Assembly: GCA_965227145.1 (NCBI GenBank)
Contig: OZ245730.1
Span: 3,162,001 to 3,226,000 of the forward strand
Origin: JACKAQ01 sp965227145
GTDB taxonomy: Bacteria > Calditrichota > Calditrichia > RBG-13-44-9 > J075
Direction: 5' to 3'
Length of the DNA: 64,000 nt
Positions 44,079 through 53,651 of this stretch are shown piece after piece. Within the stretch, counting starts at the first letter, position 1. Each line of letters opens with the position of its first letter. The translations under genes were made by a program, and so were the position numbers. The notes beneath the pieces are model-generated. The model did no database searches. It worked only from the letters and a program-made list of their open reading frames with translations, and was not told where the DNA came from.

Positions 44079-44307
44079 CTGAAAATCCTTCCTGCTTACG
44101 GAATTGAGACGTTGCAGCTTTTCGCGTTGCAAAAATGTTTGACTTAGCTGCCGAATATAGAAATAAAATCATATTCCACAAATAAAAATCTTTACGAAAA
44201 CACGATAAATTATTGTGAAAACATTCTCATAACGGCAATAAATTTATAAAACCATGATTCAAATCACAAGCGAAAATGATTTTGATCATGTTTTGATCTA
44301 TTTTATA

Positions 44308-44347
44308 TCAAAACGCGCAATTTGAACAAACAAACTGCGCGTTGATT
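44308..44347. terminator. Bidirectional terminator after the E1 gene
   Basis: AACGCGCA (44312-44319) pairs with TGCGCGTT (44336-44343), with inner TTTG/CAAA and loop AACAAA. T tracts lie on both sides. It ends the E1 transcript on the minus strand. Confidence 0.7.
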
Positions 44348-44362
44348 TTTTATTGGAATTTG

Positions 44363-46783
44363 CTAAAAAAAGAGGGGTAAACGCCCCGGATCTGATTCGT
44401 GAACGAGCCGGTAAACGGCATCGAACACATCTTCGGTGTTTGGTTTAGACCAGTAATCACCGTCTGAACCAAATGCCGGGCGATGCGCTTTTGCGGTAAT
44501 CGTCAACGGCGGAGAATCGAGCAACCGATAGCCGTTTTGCTTTTCCAGCACTTGTTGCAACATGTATGCGGTTGCACCGCCGGGCACATCTTCATCGATA
44601 AATACAATGCGGTTGGTTTTTTGAAGCGATTGGCCGATAACGCCAAACCGGTCGAACGGCAGCAATGTGCGGACATCAATCACTTCTGCACTGATGCCGT
44701 TTTCAGCCAGCAATTCTGCGGCATCGTAAACGATCCGGCAGCACGCGCCATACGTCACGATGGTTACATCTTTTCCTTCCCGGATAATTTCCGGAACGCC
44801 CAACGGAATGGTCATGTCTGCAATATTTTCCGGCAATTTTTCCCGGATGCGGTAGGCGTTCAGCACTTCGATAACGATTGCCGGATCGTCAGATTTAAGC
44901 AAGGTATTGTAAAATCCGGCAGCCTGGGTCATGTTTCGCGGAACGATGACATGCATGCCGCGAACGAGATGCAAAATGCCGCCAAGTTGCGAACCTGCGT
45001 GCCATATGCCTTCCAGCCGGTGACCGCGTGTCCGCACGATAACCGGTGCTTTTTGCCCACCTTTGGTGCGCCAGTGCAGCGTTGCCAAATCGTCGGACAT
45101 TATTTGCAAAGCATACATCAGATAATCGAGATACTGAATTTCGGCGATAGGACGAATGCCGCGCATCGCCAAACCGATCGCCTGCCCGATGATTGTGCAT
45201 TCGCGAATGCCGGTATCCGACACCCGGAATTCACCGTATTTTCCCTGCAATCCTTTGAATCCCTGGTTCACATCACCGAGATATCCGACATCTTCGCCGA
45301 AGGCGACCAACCGGGGATCGCGTTCCAGCGCAGCATCGAAAAAGGTGTTCAGCAATTCAAAGCCCATCACACGACGGGAATTGGGTCCGTATTTTGGCGC
45401 AATTTCAGTGACGTTCAACGGCGATTCGGTTGATTCACTATATAAATGTGTTTCGTATTCTTTGGCATTTTCATCGTAGTGGCTGTGTTTCCACGCCAGT
45501 AATTTTTCCCTGACTGCAGAATTTTCGCTCCGGGTAAGCCGTAATGCCTGATGCACCGCCACAAAAATATCGCGACGCAACAGAATCTGTTTGCTTTCCA
45601 ATTGGGATGCCAGGTTTTGCAATTTGGTCGCATACGCAGATTGCTCAGCCATTTTCCGGAGCATATCGGTAACCGCAGCGATCTCTTTACGAATCGGCGA
45701 TTGAAACGCTTCCCACGCCTGTGTACGATAATCTTCGACCAGTTGGCGGTCTTCGGATTCCATCGCATCGATTTCGGATTCTGTGACAAATCCTTCAGAG
45801 AGCATCCATTCCCGCATTTTCACCAGACAATCGAAATCGCGTTCCCACTGCAATCGTTCGCGGGATTTGTAGCGTTCGTGGCTGCCGGAGGTGGAATGCC
45901 CCTGCGGCTGGGTCACTTCCGTCACATGCAAAATTGCCGGAATGTGATCGCGGCGGGCGATTTCCGTCGCTTTTTGAAACGTATCGATCAACGCCGGATA
46001 ATCCCAGCCTTTCACTACATAAATGTCGAATCCGTCGGTTGAACCGGGTTCACGCTGAAAACCGCGTAGCACTTCACCGACATTCGATTTGGTGATCTGA
46101 ATTTCATTCGGCACAGAAATGCCGTAGCCGTCATCCCAAATAGAGAGGACAACCGGCACCTTCAAAACGCCGATGGCATTTACGGATTCCCAAAACATAC
46201 CTTCCGCGCAGCTGGCGTTGCCGATAGTGCCAAATGCAACTTCGTTCCCATTTTTAGAAAATTGGGTAAACTGTTGTAATTCCTGAATTTCGCGATATAA
46301 TTTTGAGGCGTAACCCAATCCAACCAGCCGGGGCATTTGCGCACCGGTCGGGGAAAGATCGGCAGATGACTGATACATTTCGGTGAGATTTTTCCAGCGC
46401 CCGTTGTCGTCCAGCATCCGCGTCGCGATGTGCGAATTCATTTGCCGGCCGGCGCTGAACGGCTCGGCTTCCACATCTGCATGTGCGTATAATTGGGCAA
46501 AAAATTCCTGAATGCTGTGCACGCCTAACGCAAACATCACGGTCTGATCGCGATAGTATCCGGAACGGATGTCGCCTTTGTTAAATGCATGCGACATTGC
46601 CACTTGCGCAACTTCTTTGCCATCACCGAAAATCCCGAATTTGGCTTTCCCGCCCATAACTTCGCGGCGCCCGATCAGGCTGGCCTGGCGGCTTTGGTAG
46701 GCAACCCGGTAATCCCGGATAATTTGTTCGCGCGTCAGCGTTATCGATTTCAATTTTACATTTTTAGCTTTGGTTTCAATCAT
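44363..46783 (-). CDS. Fused alpha-beta 2-oxoacid dehydrogenase E1
   Basis: 806 aa. The alpha part (about 1-400) holds the thiamine diphosphate region IGNASCAEGMFWES...DDGYGIS (the usual GDG is GNA) and phosphorylation-loop-like HSTSGSHERYKSRERL. The beta part (about 470-806) starts FGEDVGYLGDVNQGF and contains IQYLDYLMYALQIMSDDLA and DVRTLLPFD. The fusion resembles Bacteroidetes-type branched-chain or pyruvate E1. With E2, Lpd, LipA and LipB nearby it completes one lipoate-dependent complex. ATG 46783 has AGGAG five bases upstream. Confidence 0.93.
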   Translation of the reverse strand: MIETKAKNVKLKSITLTREQIIRDYRVAYQSRQASLIGRREVMGGKAKFGIFGDGKEVAQVAMSHAFNKGDIRSGYYRDQTVMFALGVHSIQEFFAQLYAHADVEAEPFSAGRQMNSHIATRMLDDNGRWKNLTEMYQSSADLSPTGAQMPRLVGLGYASKLYREIQELQQFTQFSKNGNEVAFGTIGNASCAEGMFWESVNAIGVLKVPVVLSIWDDGYGISVPNEIQITKSNVGEVLRGFQREPGSTDGFDIYVVKGWDYPALIDTFQKATEIARRDHIPAILHVTEVTQPQGHSTSGSHERYKSRERLQWERDFDCLVKMREWMLSEGFVTESEIDAMESEDRQLVEDYRTQAWEAFQSPIRKEIAAVTDMLRKMAEQSAYATKLQNLASQLESKQILLRRDIFVAVHQALRLTRSENSAVREKLLAWKHSHYDENAKEYETHLYSESTESPLNVTEIAPKYGPNSRRVMGFELLNTFFDAALERDPRLVAFGEDVGYLGDVNQGFKGLQGKYGEFRVSDTGIRECTIIGQAIGLAMRGIRPIAEIQYLDYLMYALQIMSDDLATLHWRTKGGQKAPVIVRTRGHRLEGIWHAGSQLGGILHLVRGMHVIVPRNMTQAAGFYNTLLKSDDPAIVIEVLNAYRIREKLPENIADMTIPLGVPEIIREGKDVTIVTYGACCRIVYDAAELLAENGISAEVIDVRTLLPFDRFGVIGQSLQKTNRIVFIDEDVPGGATAYMLQQVLEKQNGYRLLDSPPLTITAKAHRPAFGSDGDYWSKPNTEDVFDAVYRLVHESDPGRLPLFF

Positions 46784-46978
46784 AATTTCTCCTGATCCAG
46801 TATGACGATCCGCAAATGGGAGATTTCCCATCCCAGTTCTTCCCCTCCCGAAGATCAGGCCTGTTGTCCTGATGTCAACTTGTCCTGAATATTAATTTGG
46901 TGCAACGAACTTGCGCAGCGTATTAAAATAATCGCTGTTGCAGCTTTCTCAAACAGCAAAATAAAATCGTTGCTGCAA

Positions 46979-47383
46979 TCAGAGCGCCGGGAGCCAGCGC
47001 CGCGTCAACACCCAACGAAAGAAAAATGCGCCGATTGTCGCCCCGACAGCATCGGCAACGCCGTCCCAAAAATCCACCATTCGACCGGGAACAAATGATT
47101 GGTGAAACTCATCCAGCGCCCCGTACACTGTGGCAATAACGATAGCCAGAATCACCATATTTCGTCGCCATCCGGGGAAGCGGTTTTGGTAATAAAACGC
47201 CCGCGCGATAAAGAATGCAAACGTGCCGTAAGCGATGGCATGAGCTACTTTATCGTGCCATTTGAAGGTCAACTCCATCGTGGGTAATTTTGAAAATGAT
47301 GATAAAATAAATATACAAATTGCAATGATTACCGGTGGCGCCTGATACCACCAGAAATTCATGTTTTTTTCTCGATACGCCAT
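46979..47383 (-). CDS. VanZ-like family membrane protein
   Basis: 134 aa with four helices. The VanZ signature is spread over WHDKVAHAIAYGTFAFFIA, GALDEFHQSFVPGRMVDFWD and VADAVGATIGAFF. VanZ gives low-level teicoplanin resistance in enterococci, but most family members have unknown roles. AGGA precedes ATG 47383. It lies about 160 bp after dinB on the same strand. Confidence 0.85.
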   Translation of the reverse strand: MAYREKNMNFWWYQAPPVIIAICIFILSSFSKLPTMELTFKWHDKVAHAIAYGTFAFFIARAFYYQNRFPGWRRNMVILAIVIATVYGALDEFHQSFVPGRMVDFWDGVADAVGATIGAFFFRWVLTRRWLPAL

Positions 47384-47542
47384 CAAAACGTCCTGTTTCC
47401 TTTCGATGTTCAACTGTCGTAAATTGTCGGCGCGATTAGCTGCGCTGCGATAAAAAAAGAAAAAAATTATCCCGTCATTCCGCCGCAACTCACAGAATTG
47501 GTTTGGTAAATCAGGATTTTTCCCTACTGAATACTACCGAAA

Positions 47543-48769
47543 TCAAGATTTGTTTTTGCCGGATTTATTTTTCTTTGCAGATAACGTTTGTGCGTGCGTT
47601 AGCGCGGATTTCCCGAATTTCGCCTGCAGCGAATCCATGATTTTTTCCAGCTTCTCTTTGCGCTGCTGATCCTGATCCCACAGCGTTAACTGCAATCCTT
47701 CCTCGCTGACCAAATGGCTGACACCGACACCAATTAATCGCACCGGGCGATCGTCGTGAAAATCCTCAAACAGCGATTTCGCGATCGCAAAAATATCGCC
47801 GGTTAAATGAGTGGATTGCTGCATGGTTTTGGCACGCGTGAAGGTCGAAAAATCAGAAAATCGCAGTTTGAGTTGAACCGTTTTGCCGCGCAACTGCTGT
47901 TCCCGCAATCGCGTACTGACTTTTTCGGAAAGCTTCAGCAAGGTGCTGATCAAAAATTCGTGATCGGTTTGATCTTCAAAAAATGTCGTTTCGTGGCTGA
48001 CCGATTTTACCGGATCGCGGTCGTGCACATCGCGTTCGTCGATGCCGTTGGCCATTCGGTGCAAATGATCGCCCATTTTGCCGAATTTTTTGGTGAGCGC
48101 ATCTGCCGGATATTGCCGCAAATGCCCGATGGTCTGAATGCCAATTTTTTCCAGCGAAATCAGCGATTTTTTGCCAACGCCCCAAATGCACTGCACCGGC
48201 AGCGGATCGAGAAATTCGTGTTCTTTTCCGGGCTCGACAATGGTCAAGCCATCCGGTTTTTGAAAATCCGAGGCAATTTTGGCAATGCTTTTGGTCGCCG
48301 CAACGCCAATTGACGCACGCAGTTTGGTGTTGTCGTAAATCGCTGATTTTACCTGATTTGCCAACGCTCGAATTTGTTCGGTATCCGGTTTTTTTCCGCG
48401 AAATACGGCGTGTCCGGTCATGTCCATAAATGCTTCATCGACACTGATTTTTTGCAGTTTTGGAGAGAATGTTTCCAGAATGGAAAAAATTCTGCGGGAA
48501 TAATCGCCGTAGAGCTTGCCGTTGGGTTTGACATAAATACCGTTCGGGCACAATTGCCACGCCCGGGTAATCGGCATTGCGGAATGCACGCCAAAAACCC
48601 GCGCTTCGTACGACGCTGTGGAAACAACGCCCCTCCCCTTCCCTTTTTGGGGATCCGCCCCGATAATCACCGGTTTCCCGCGCAGCGACGGATTGAGCAA
48701 TTGCTCAACCGCCGCAAAAAAGGCGTCCATATCCACATGAAAAATGATGCGTTGCCAGATGGTGTTCAT
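47543..48769 (-). CDS. dinB: DNA polymerase IV
   Basis: 408-aa Y-family translesion polymerase. It has FHVDMDAFFAAVEQ with the first catalytic Asp and steric-gate Phe, SYEARVFGVHSAMP, and catalytic KISVDEAFMDMTG. The thumb and little finger domain follow (YPADALTKKFGKMGDHLHRM, SHETTFFEDQTDHE). A basic tail ends the protein (LSAKKNKSGKNKS) without a recognisable clamp-binding motif. The ATG overlaps the previous stop (TAATG). Confidence 0.96.
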   Translation of the reverse strand: MNTIWQRIIFHVDMDAFFAAVEQLLNPSLRGKPVIIGADPQKGKGRGVVSTASYEARVFGVHSAMPITRAWQLCPNGIYVKPNGKLYGDYSRRIFSILETFSPKLQKISVDEAFMDMTGHAVFRGKKPDTEQIRALANQVKSAIYDNTKLRASIGVAATKSIAKIASDFQKPDGLTIVEPGKEHEFLDPLPVQCIWGVGKKSLISLEKIGIQTIGHLRQYPADALTKKFGKMGDHLHRMANGIDERDVHDRDPVKSVSHETTFFEDQTDHEFLISTLLKLSEKVSTRLREQQLRGKTVQLKLRFSDFSTFTRAKTMQQSTHLTGDIFAIAKSLFEDFHDDRPVRLIGVGVSHLVSEEGLQLTLWDQDQQRKEKLEKIMDSLQAKFGKSALTHAQTLSAKKNKSGKNKS

Positions 48770-49476
48770 TATTGTGGTATAAATACAAGTGCCGTAATTG
48801 CAGCAGCTAAACCCACTGCAATCAATATGTTACGGGTATATTGCCCGCGTTTCATTCCCGGTTTGAGAAAACCGGTTTTGCCGCCGGTGATCAGGTTTTG
48901 ATTCGGAATTACCAATTCACCCTGCAAATTGTAAGTGTCCATTCCCGCCGCATTCATCGATGGAAAATTGAATGTCGTGTTAAACGCACCGCTGACGCCA
49001 TATGCCTGCTCGGTATCGTCGATGGAAATTGTGCCGGACTGGTTGCTGGAATACATTTCATTTTCCGGAAATTTGCCGTTCGGGAACACAAAAACTGCGG
49101 AATCCCGGGCAGCCAAATCCACTGTTCCCTCAAAATTTTCACCCAAATCGATGTAAATATCGTAATTAGCGGGTACCATTTTATCCGAAGGCATTGAATC
49201 AGATTCGATGATCAAATGCAAAACGGACGACAGCCCCTCTGAAAATTGTGCGTAATAATATTGATGATTCTCAGTTTTGGATTGCACCTGCAGCACATCC
49301 TGAAATTCGATTGCCACATTGCGATACAATTTACTGCTTTTGGCGCGAAACGTTTGCGCCGGCGCATCATTCACCTGAAGTGTCACCTGCCCAAAATTGG
49401 TGCTGTCCGGCGCTGCCCACAGCTGGAATGCAGCCATGCAGCAAACCGCAACAATAATCATTTGAAAATTTCTCAT
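48769..49476 (-). CDS. Exported protein of unknown function with C-terminal anchor
   Basis: 235 aa, not recognised. A signal peptide (MIIVAVCCMAAFQLWA) is followed by a beta-rich domain and a C-terminal helix (NILIAVGLAAAITALVF). It contains GMKRGQYTRN just before that helix. AGAGGA precedes the ATG. It is translationally coupled to dinB and lies 30 bp after the TPR lipoprotein gene, so the three may be co-transcribed, but no shared job is evident. Confidence 0.65.
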   Translation of the reverse strand: MRNFQMIIVAVCCMAAFQLWAAPDSTNFGQVTLQVNDAPAQTFRAKSSKLYRNVAIEFQDVLQVQSKTENHQYYYAQFSEGLSSVLHLIIESDSMPSDKMVPANYDIYIDLGENFEGTVDLAARDSAVFVFPNGKFPENEMYSSNQSGTISIDDTEQAYGVSGAFNTTFNFPSMNAAGMDTYNLQGELVIPNQNLITGGKTGFLKPGMKRGQYTRNILIAVGLAAAITALVFIPQ

Positions 49477-49506
49477 CGGTTTCCTCTGTTAATAATACCG
49501 GTTGGG

Positions 49507-50583
49507 TTATTTATCCAGGCGGCGCTTCAACGCGTCCATTCGGGCGCTGACAACTGTGTCATTCTCTGTATGTTTCATATATGTTCGATAATGCGATCCG
49601 GCGGATTCTGTATCAGCCTGCTTTTCCGCGATAAATCCCAGATAGCGATAGGCCTCCCAAAATTCCGGATCGATTTGCAGCAATCGTTCAAAAGAACGTT
49701 GGCTTGCCGCAAATTGTTGCGATTGATATTCGAGAACCGCACGCTCAAACCAGGCTGCTTTGCATTCACCATCCAATTGAATTGCGTAATTTAACTGTTC
49801 ACGAGCAGCTTCGTTTTTATTGCGCAGCGAAAAATATTTTGCCCGGTACACAAATACTTCGGCATCTTTCGATAAATCAACATTACTGCTGTTCAGCAAC
49901 GTCATTGCTTCTTCCTGCAATCCGGTTTCAAATTTGGCCATCCCCAAAAACTTGATCGCTTCCGGTTCCGGCTTTGTCATGGCAATGTAGCGGTTTATCG
50001 CCGCAATGGCGGCGTCATTTTCTTTTATCCGGAATAGCGAAAAACCCTGTAACCGCCAATACGCTGCGGCGGGCTGTGCAATCCGGTTCCGGTAATCCAG
50101 CAAATAATTCAGCGCGGTTTGATATTCACCCATTTGGTAATTTGTTTCAGCGAGATCCAGATAAATATTTACAGAATCCGGATTGGCCACCAAATAGCGT
50201 TTGAAAAAAATATGCGCTTGCTCATAGCGACCGGCACGGGTGTGCAGTTTGGCAATTCGCTTCCAGATTGGCGGATGGTTGCTGCGATATTCCAGATATT
50301 TTTCGAGCGAAGCAATGGCTGAATTGTAATCACCGGTTTTTTCCAACACCTCGCTTTTCAGCACGTAAAGGTTTGCCAATTTTGGATTTATCGCCAATGC
50401 AGAATCGAGATGCGGTATCGCTGCGGCATAGTTTTCCTGCCGGATTTCATGCTCCGCAAGTGAAAGCAACGCCAGTGCTGACGGCCGTGGGTCCTCAATC
50501 GATTTTGGTGCGCAGGCACATATCAAAGAGCCGAAAATCAGCAAAAAGGCGCAACTTTTAAAATAGTGTTGCGCAAAGATCAT
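49507..50583 (-). CDS. TPR-repeat lipoprotein
   Basis: 358 aa. The lipobox LICAC near residue 24 indicates an outer-membrane or periplasmic lipoprotein. The rest is about eight tetratricopeptide repeats: LALLSLAEHEIRQENYAAAI, VLEKTGDYNSAIASLEKYL, AKLHTRAGRYEQAHIFFKRY and so on. TPR proteins scaffold other proteins; the partner is unknown. Weak Shine-Dalgarno. Confidence 0.82.
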   Translation of the reverse strand: MIFAQHYFKSCAFLLIFGSLICACAPKSIEDPRPSALALLSLAEHEIRQENYAAAIPHLDSALAINPKLANLYVLKSEVLEKTGDYNSAIASLEKYLEYRSNHPPIWKRIAKLHTRAGRYEQAHIFFKRYLVANPDSVNIYLDLAETNYQMGEYQTALNYLLDYRNRIAQPAAAYWRLQGFSLFRIKENDAAIAAINRYIAMTKPEPEAIKFLGMAKFETGLQEEAMTLLNSSNVDLSKDAEVFVYRAKYFSLRNKNEAAREQLNYAIQLDGECKAAWFERAVLEYQSQQFAASQRSFERLLQIDPEFWEAYRYLGFIAEKQADTESAGSHYRTYMKHTENDTVVSARMDALKRRLDK

Positions 50584-50652
50584 TCGTACTGCCAGTTGGT
50601 TAATTTCCGATGCTTTGTTGTATGGAGCACCGGGTAAAAAAGTTTCTAAAAT

Positions 50653-51759
50653 TTACCGGGAATGCACAACTTCTTGCGGCGCATTCAGCCGGAAAACCTT
50701 ATCGAACAATCGATTGATTGTCCATTGGGTGACTTTTGGTTTGAAAATACCGGCGTAATCGCGGGCAATTTCCACATCGCGACGCAGCGACAATTCCTTT
50801 TGCGGAACCGAATAAAACCAGCGTTTTTCCTGCATTCGTTTGGACAAATAAATTTGCTCCGTTTGTCCCGGCGTTGGCACAAACAGCGCGGGCTTGCCCA
50901 ATTCCACCAGTTCCATCAGCGTGGAATAGCCGGATCGCGACACAATCAACGCGGATTTATTCATCAATTCCGCCATTTTTTCGCGCGGCAGATGGGAATA
51001 TACTTTCAAATCGTCGCGGTCGGTTAGCACTTCCTGAGATTCACTTTTGCCGAGCAGCAGCACTTTTTTGCCGGGAATGCGTTCAATTTCCCGCAATACT
51101 TTTTCTTCAAAAATAGTGCGCTGCGGTTCCGGTCCGGAAATGCTGACGAGCAGATCAATTTCCGCGGGCACTTCTGTTTTGCGAACGCTGGAAAGTAATC
51201 CGGCGAACACATATTTGTGGCGCATGTCCGGCACTTCGCTGAGCCTGCCGCTGAGCAAACCGCCGTCGCCATCCGGGAAATCCGGGATGATAATTTTGTT
51301 GAATTTTTCGTAATGATGCCGGTTGAATCGCCCGATAACTTTCCGGGCAACGCCGAATCCGGCGGGCATTTCAAAATAAATCTGGTGGCTGATCAAAAAC
51401 GAGATAACCCGGCGATGACGAATGCCGTAACACTGGTCGCTGATGATCAAATTTGGCTGAAAACGCGACACAATATATTCGCAAAAAGCATGTTCATCAC
51501 GAATGCCTCGCAGAAATTTGGGCGATTGCAGAAACAAGGCAAAACTGGTCGAATCATTTTTGGCGTAGGTTAATTCATACGAGGGCGTTTCCACAAACTG
51601 GGCTTCCGGCACCTCATTTTTGAGCAGCGCCAGCGCCCGCCCGTTGCTGCCGATGAGCACATCCCATTTCCGGCGAACAAATTCACGGATGATCGGCAAA
51701 CTACGGGTTGCGTGTCCCAATCCCAGGTTCAGCACTGCAAAAAAAACTTTGCCGGACAT
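50653..51759 (-). CDS. Glycosyltransferase of the MurG/GT28-like (GT-B) class
   Basis: 368 aa. The N-terminal motif VFFAVLNLGLGHATRSLPII is the GHATR-type loop of GT-B enzymes acting on nucleotide sugars. The C-terminal domain has LLVSISGPEPQRT, then SALIVSRSGYSTLMELVELGKPALFVPTPGQ.EQ, which matches the donor-binding region of MurG-like proteins. Substrate unknown; cell envelope or glycolipid synthesis is inferred. ATG 51759 with GGAG upstream is preferred over the open frame up to 51900. It is divergent from pruA. Confidence 0.82.
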   Translation of the reverse strand: MSGKVFFAVLNLGLGHATRSLPIIREFVRRKWDVLIGSNGRALALLKNEVPEAQFVETPSYELTYAKNDSTSFALFLQSPKFLRGIRDEHAFCEYIVSRFQPNLIISDQCYGIRHRRVISFLISHQIYFEMPAGFGVARKVIGRFNRHHYEKFNKIIIPDFPDGDGGLLSGRLSEVPDMRHKYVFAGLLSSVRKTEVPAEIDLLVSISGPEPQRTIFEEKVLREIERIPGKKVLLLGKSESQEVLTDRDDLKVYSHLPREKMAELMNKSALIVSRSGYSTLMELVELGKPALFVPTPGQTEQIYLSKRMQEKRWFYSVPQKELSLRRDVEIARDYAGIFKPKVTQWTINRLFDKVFRLNAPQEVVHSR

Positions 51760-51926
51760 TTTTTCTCCGATACGACAGTTTATTAGCATTATTTTGGCGA
51801 CGTGAAAATATATGCGGAATTCAGGTTTTTTGCAATGACATATGGCAAGCTTAACCGGATTAAAACTTTGCATACGCCAGATTTGCAGAAAATGCAACAC
51901 ATCGGCAGCGCTTTCTGTGAATTTGC

Positions 51927-51954
51927 TTGACTATTCTTCGAAAAGGTCTAAAAT
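51927..51954 (+). promoter_or_regulatory. Candidate sigma-70-type promoter of pruA
   Basis: TTGACT (51927-51932) and TAAAAT (51949-51954) with a 16-bp spacer, about 60 bp before the pruA start. Pattern match only. Confidence 0.4.
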
Positions 51955-52014
51955 TTCGACGGTTAAAATTGAGGTCCAAACAAACAATCAACAACTGAAG
52001 ACGGAGGCTGCAAC

Positions 52015-53646
52015 ATGTCCAACGCCTATTTTAGAGTGCCAAAACCGACGAACGAGCCGATCAAATCATACGCGCCAGGATCGCCGGAAAAAGCATCGTT
52101 AAAACGGAAAATTGCGGAGATGCGCCAAATACAGCACGACATCCCGTTGATCATCGGCGGAGAAGAAGTACGCACCGGCAACACTGCCGAATTGCGCTGC
52201 CCGCACGATCATTCGCTAAAGCTCGGCGTGTATCACAAAGCCGGCGAAAAAGAAGTGCAACTGGCGATCGAGGCATCGCAAAAAGCCCGCAAAACCTGGT
52301 CGGAAATGCCGTGGGAACACCGCGCATCCGTATTCCTGAAAGCAGCGGAATTGCTCGCCGGACCGTGGCGCGATACACTGAACGCAGCAACGATGCTCAA
52401 TCAATCCAAAACCGTATTTCAGGCGGAAATTGATGCAGCCTGCGAACTCATCGACTTTTGGCGATACAACGCCTATTACATGGCGCAACTGATGGGTGAT
52501 CAGCCGGAATCCAGCGCCGGAATCTGGAATCGCATGGAATACCGTGCGTTGGAAGGATTCGTGTTCGCGATAACCCCATTCAATTTTACCTCGATCGGCG
52601 GCAATTTACCGACAGCCCCGGCGTTGGTTGGCTGCGTTTCGCTATGGAAACCGGCGTCCAGCGCGGTGCTTTCCGCATATTACATCATGAAAATGCTGGA
52701 AGAAGCCGGCGTTCCCGCAGGCGTCATCAACTTTGTGCCCGGCTCCGGTGCGCAGGTCGGCAACCCGGTGATGGCCAGCCCGGATCTGGCAGGCATCCAC
52801 TTTACCGGTTCCACCGGCGTTTTTCAGGACATGTGGAAAACCGTTGGCGACAACATTCATAACATGAAATACTATCCGCGCATCGTTGGCGAAACCGGCG
52901 GAAAAGATTTCATTTTCGCACACCCGACAGCCAATGTGGATGCGCTGGTCATCGCAGCGGTTCGCGGCGCGTTTGAATATCAGGGTCAAAAATGCTCCGC
53001 CGCATCGCGGATGTATGTCCCGAAATCGCTGTGGGGCGCATTCAGTGAAAAATATGTCGCGGAAGTCAAACAGATTAAAATGGGCGATCCCGAAGATTTC
53101 ACCAATTTTATGGCAGCGGTGATTGACAAAGGCGCATTCAAAAGCATCACCGAATACATCGATCACGCCGCCAAATCAGACGATGCCAAATTCCTCACCG
53201 GCGGTAAATACGACGACAGCAACGGCTGGTTCATCGAGCCGACCACGATCGTCACCACCAACCCGAATTTCAAAACCATGCAGGAAGAAATTTTCGGACC
53301 GGTGCTGACCATTTTCGTTTACGACGATAACAAGCTCGACGAAGCGCTGGAATTGTGCGACAATTGCTCGATGTATGCGCTCACCGGCGCTATTTTCGCA
53401 CAGGATCGTCACGCAATTGTGAAAATGAGCAACGCACTGCGCAATACGGCGGGCAATTTTTACATCAACGACAAACCCACTGGCGCAGTGGTCGGGCAGC
53501 AACCGTTTGGCGGCGGACGCGCCTCCGGCACCAACGACAAAGCCGGCAGCGCCATGAACCTGCTCCGCTGGATGACCGCACGCACAATCAAAGAAACGTT
53601 TGTGCCACCGACCAACTGGCGCTATCCGTTTATGGATGAGAAATAG
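52015..53646 (+). CDS. pruA: 1-pyrroline-5-carboxylate dehydrogenase
   Basis: 543 aa. It oxidises glutamate-5-semialdehyde to glutamate with NAD+ in proline breakdown. It has ITPFNFTSIGGNLPTAPAL, IHFTGSTGVFQ, catalytic Glu in VGETGGKDF and catalytic Cys in YQGQKCSAASR, and ends with TNDKAGSAMNLLRW. The length and sequence match the monofunctional ALDH4A1-type rather than bifunctional PutA. GGAGG is seven bases before the ATG. No proline dehydrogenase gene is in the window. Confidence 0.95.
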   Translation: MSNAYFRVPKPTNEPIKSYAPGSPEKASLKRKIAEMRQIQHDIPLIIGGEEVRTGNTAELRCPHDHSLKLGVYHKAGEKEVQLAIEASQKARKTWSEMPWEHRASVFLKAAELLAGPWRDTLNAATMLNQSKTVFQAEIDAACELIDFWRYNAYYMAQLMGDQPESSAGIWNRMEYRALEGFVFAITPFNFTSIGGNLPTAPALVGCVSLWKPASSAVLSAYYIMKMLEEAGVPAGVINFVPGSGAQVGNPVMASPDLAGIHFTGSTGVFQDMWKTVGDNIHNMKYYPRIVGETGGKDFIFAHPTANVDALVIAAVRGAFEYQGQKCSAASRMYVPKSLWGAFSEKYVAEVKQIKMGDPEDFTNFMAAVIDKGAFKSITEYIDHAAKSDDAKFLTGGKYDDSNGWFIEPTTIVTTNPNFKTMQEEIFGPVLTIFVYDDNKLDEALELCDNCSMYALTGAIFAQDRHAIVKMSNALRNTAGNFYINDKPTGAVVGQQPFGGGRASGTNDKAGSAMNLLRWMTARTIKETFVPPTNWRYPFMDEK

Positions 53647-53651
53647 CGCGA

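Noticed and set aside
44200..44312. FNR/CRP-type TTGAT-N4-ATCAA boxes before the Sco/oxidase operon
   Set aside because: TTGATC and ATCAA words occur but their spacing (nine bases) does not fit, and the site is downstream of E1 and not upstream of the oxidase start.
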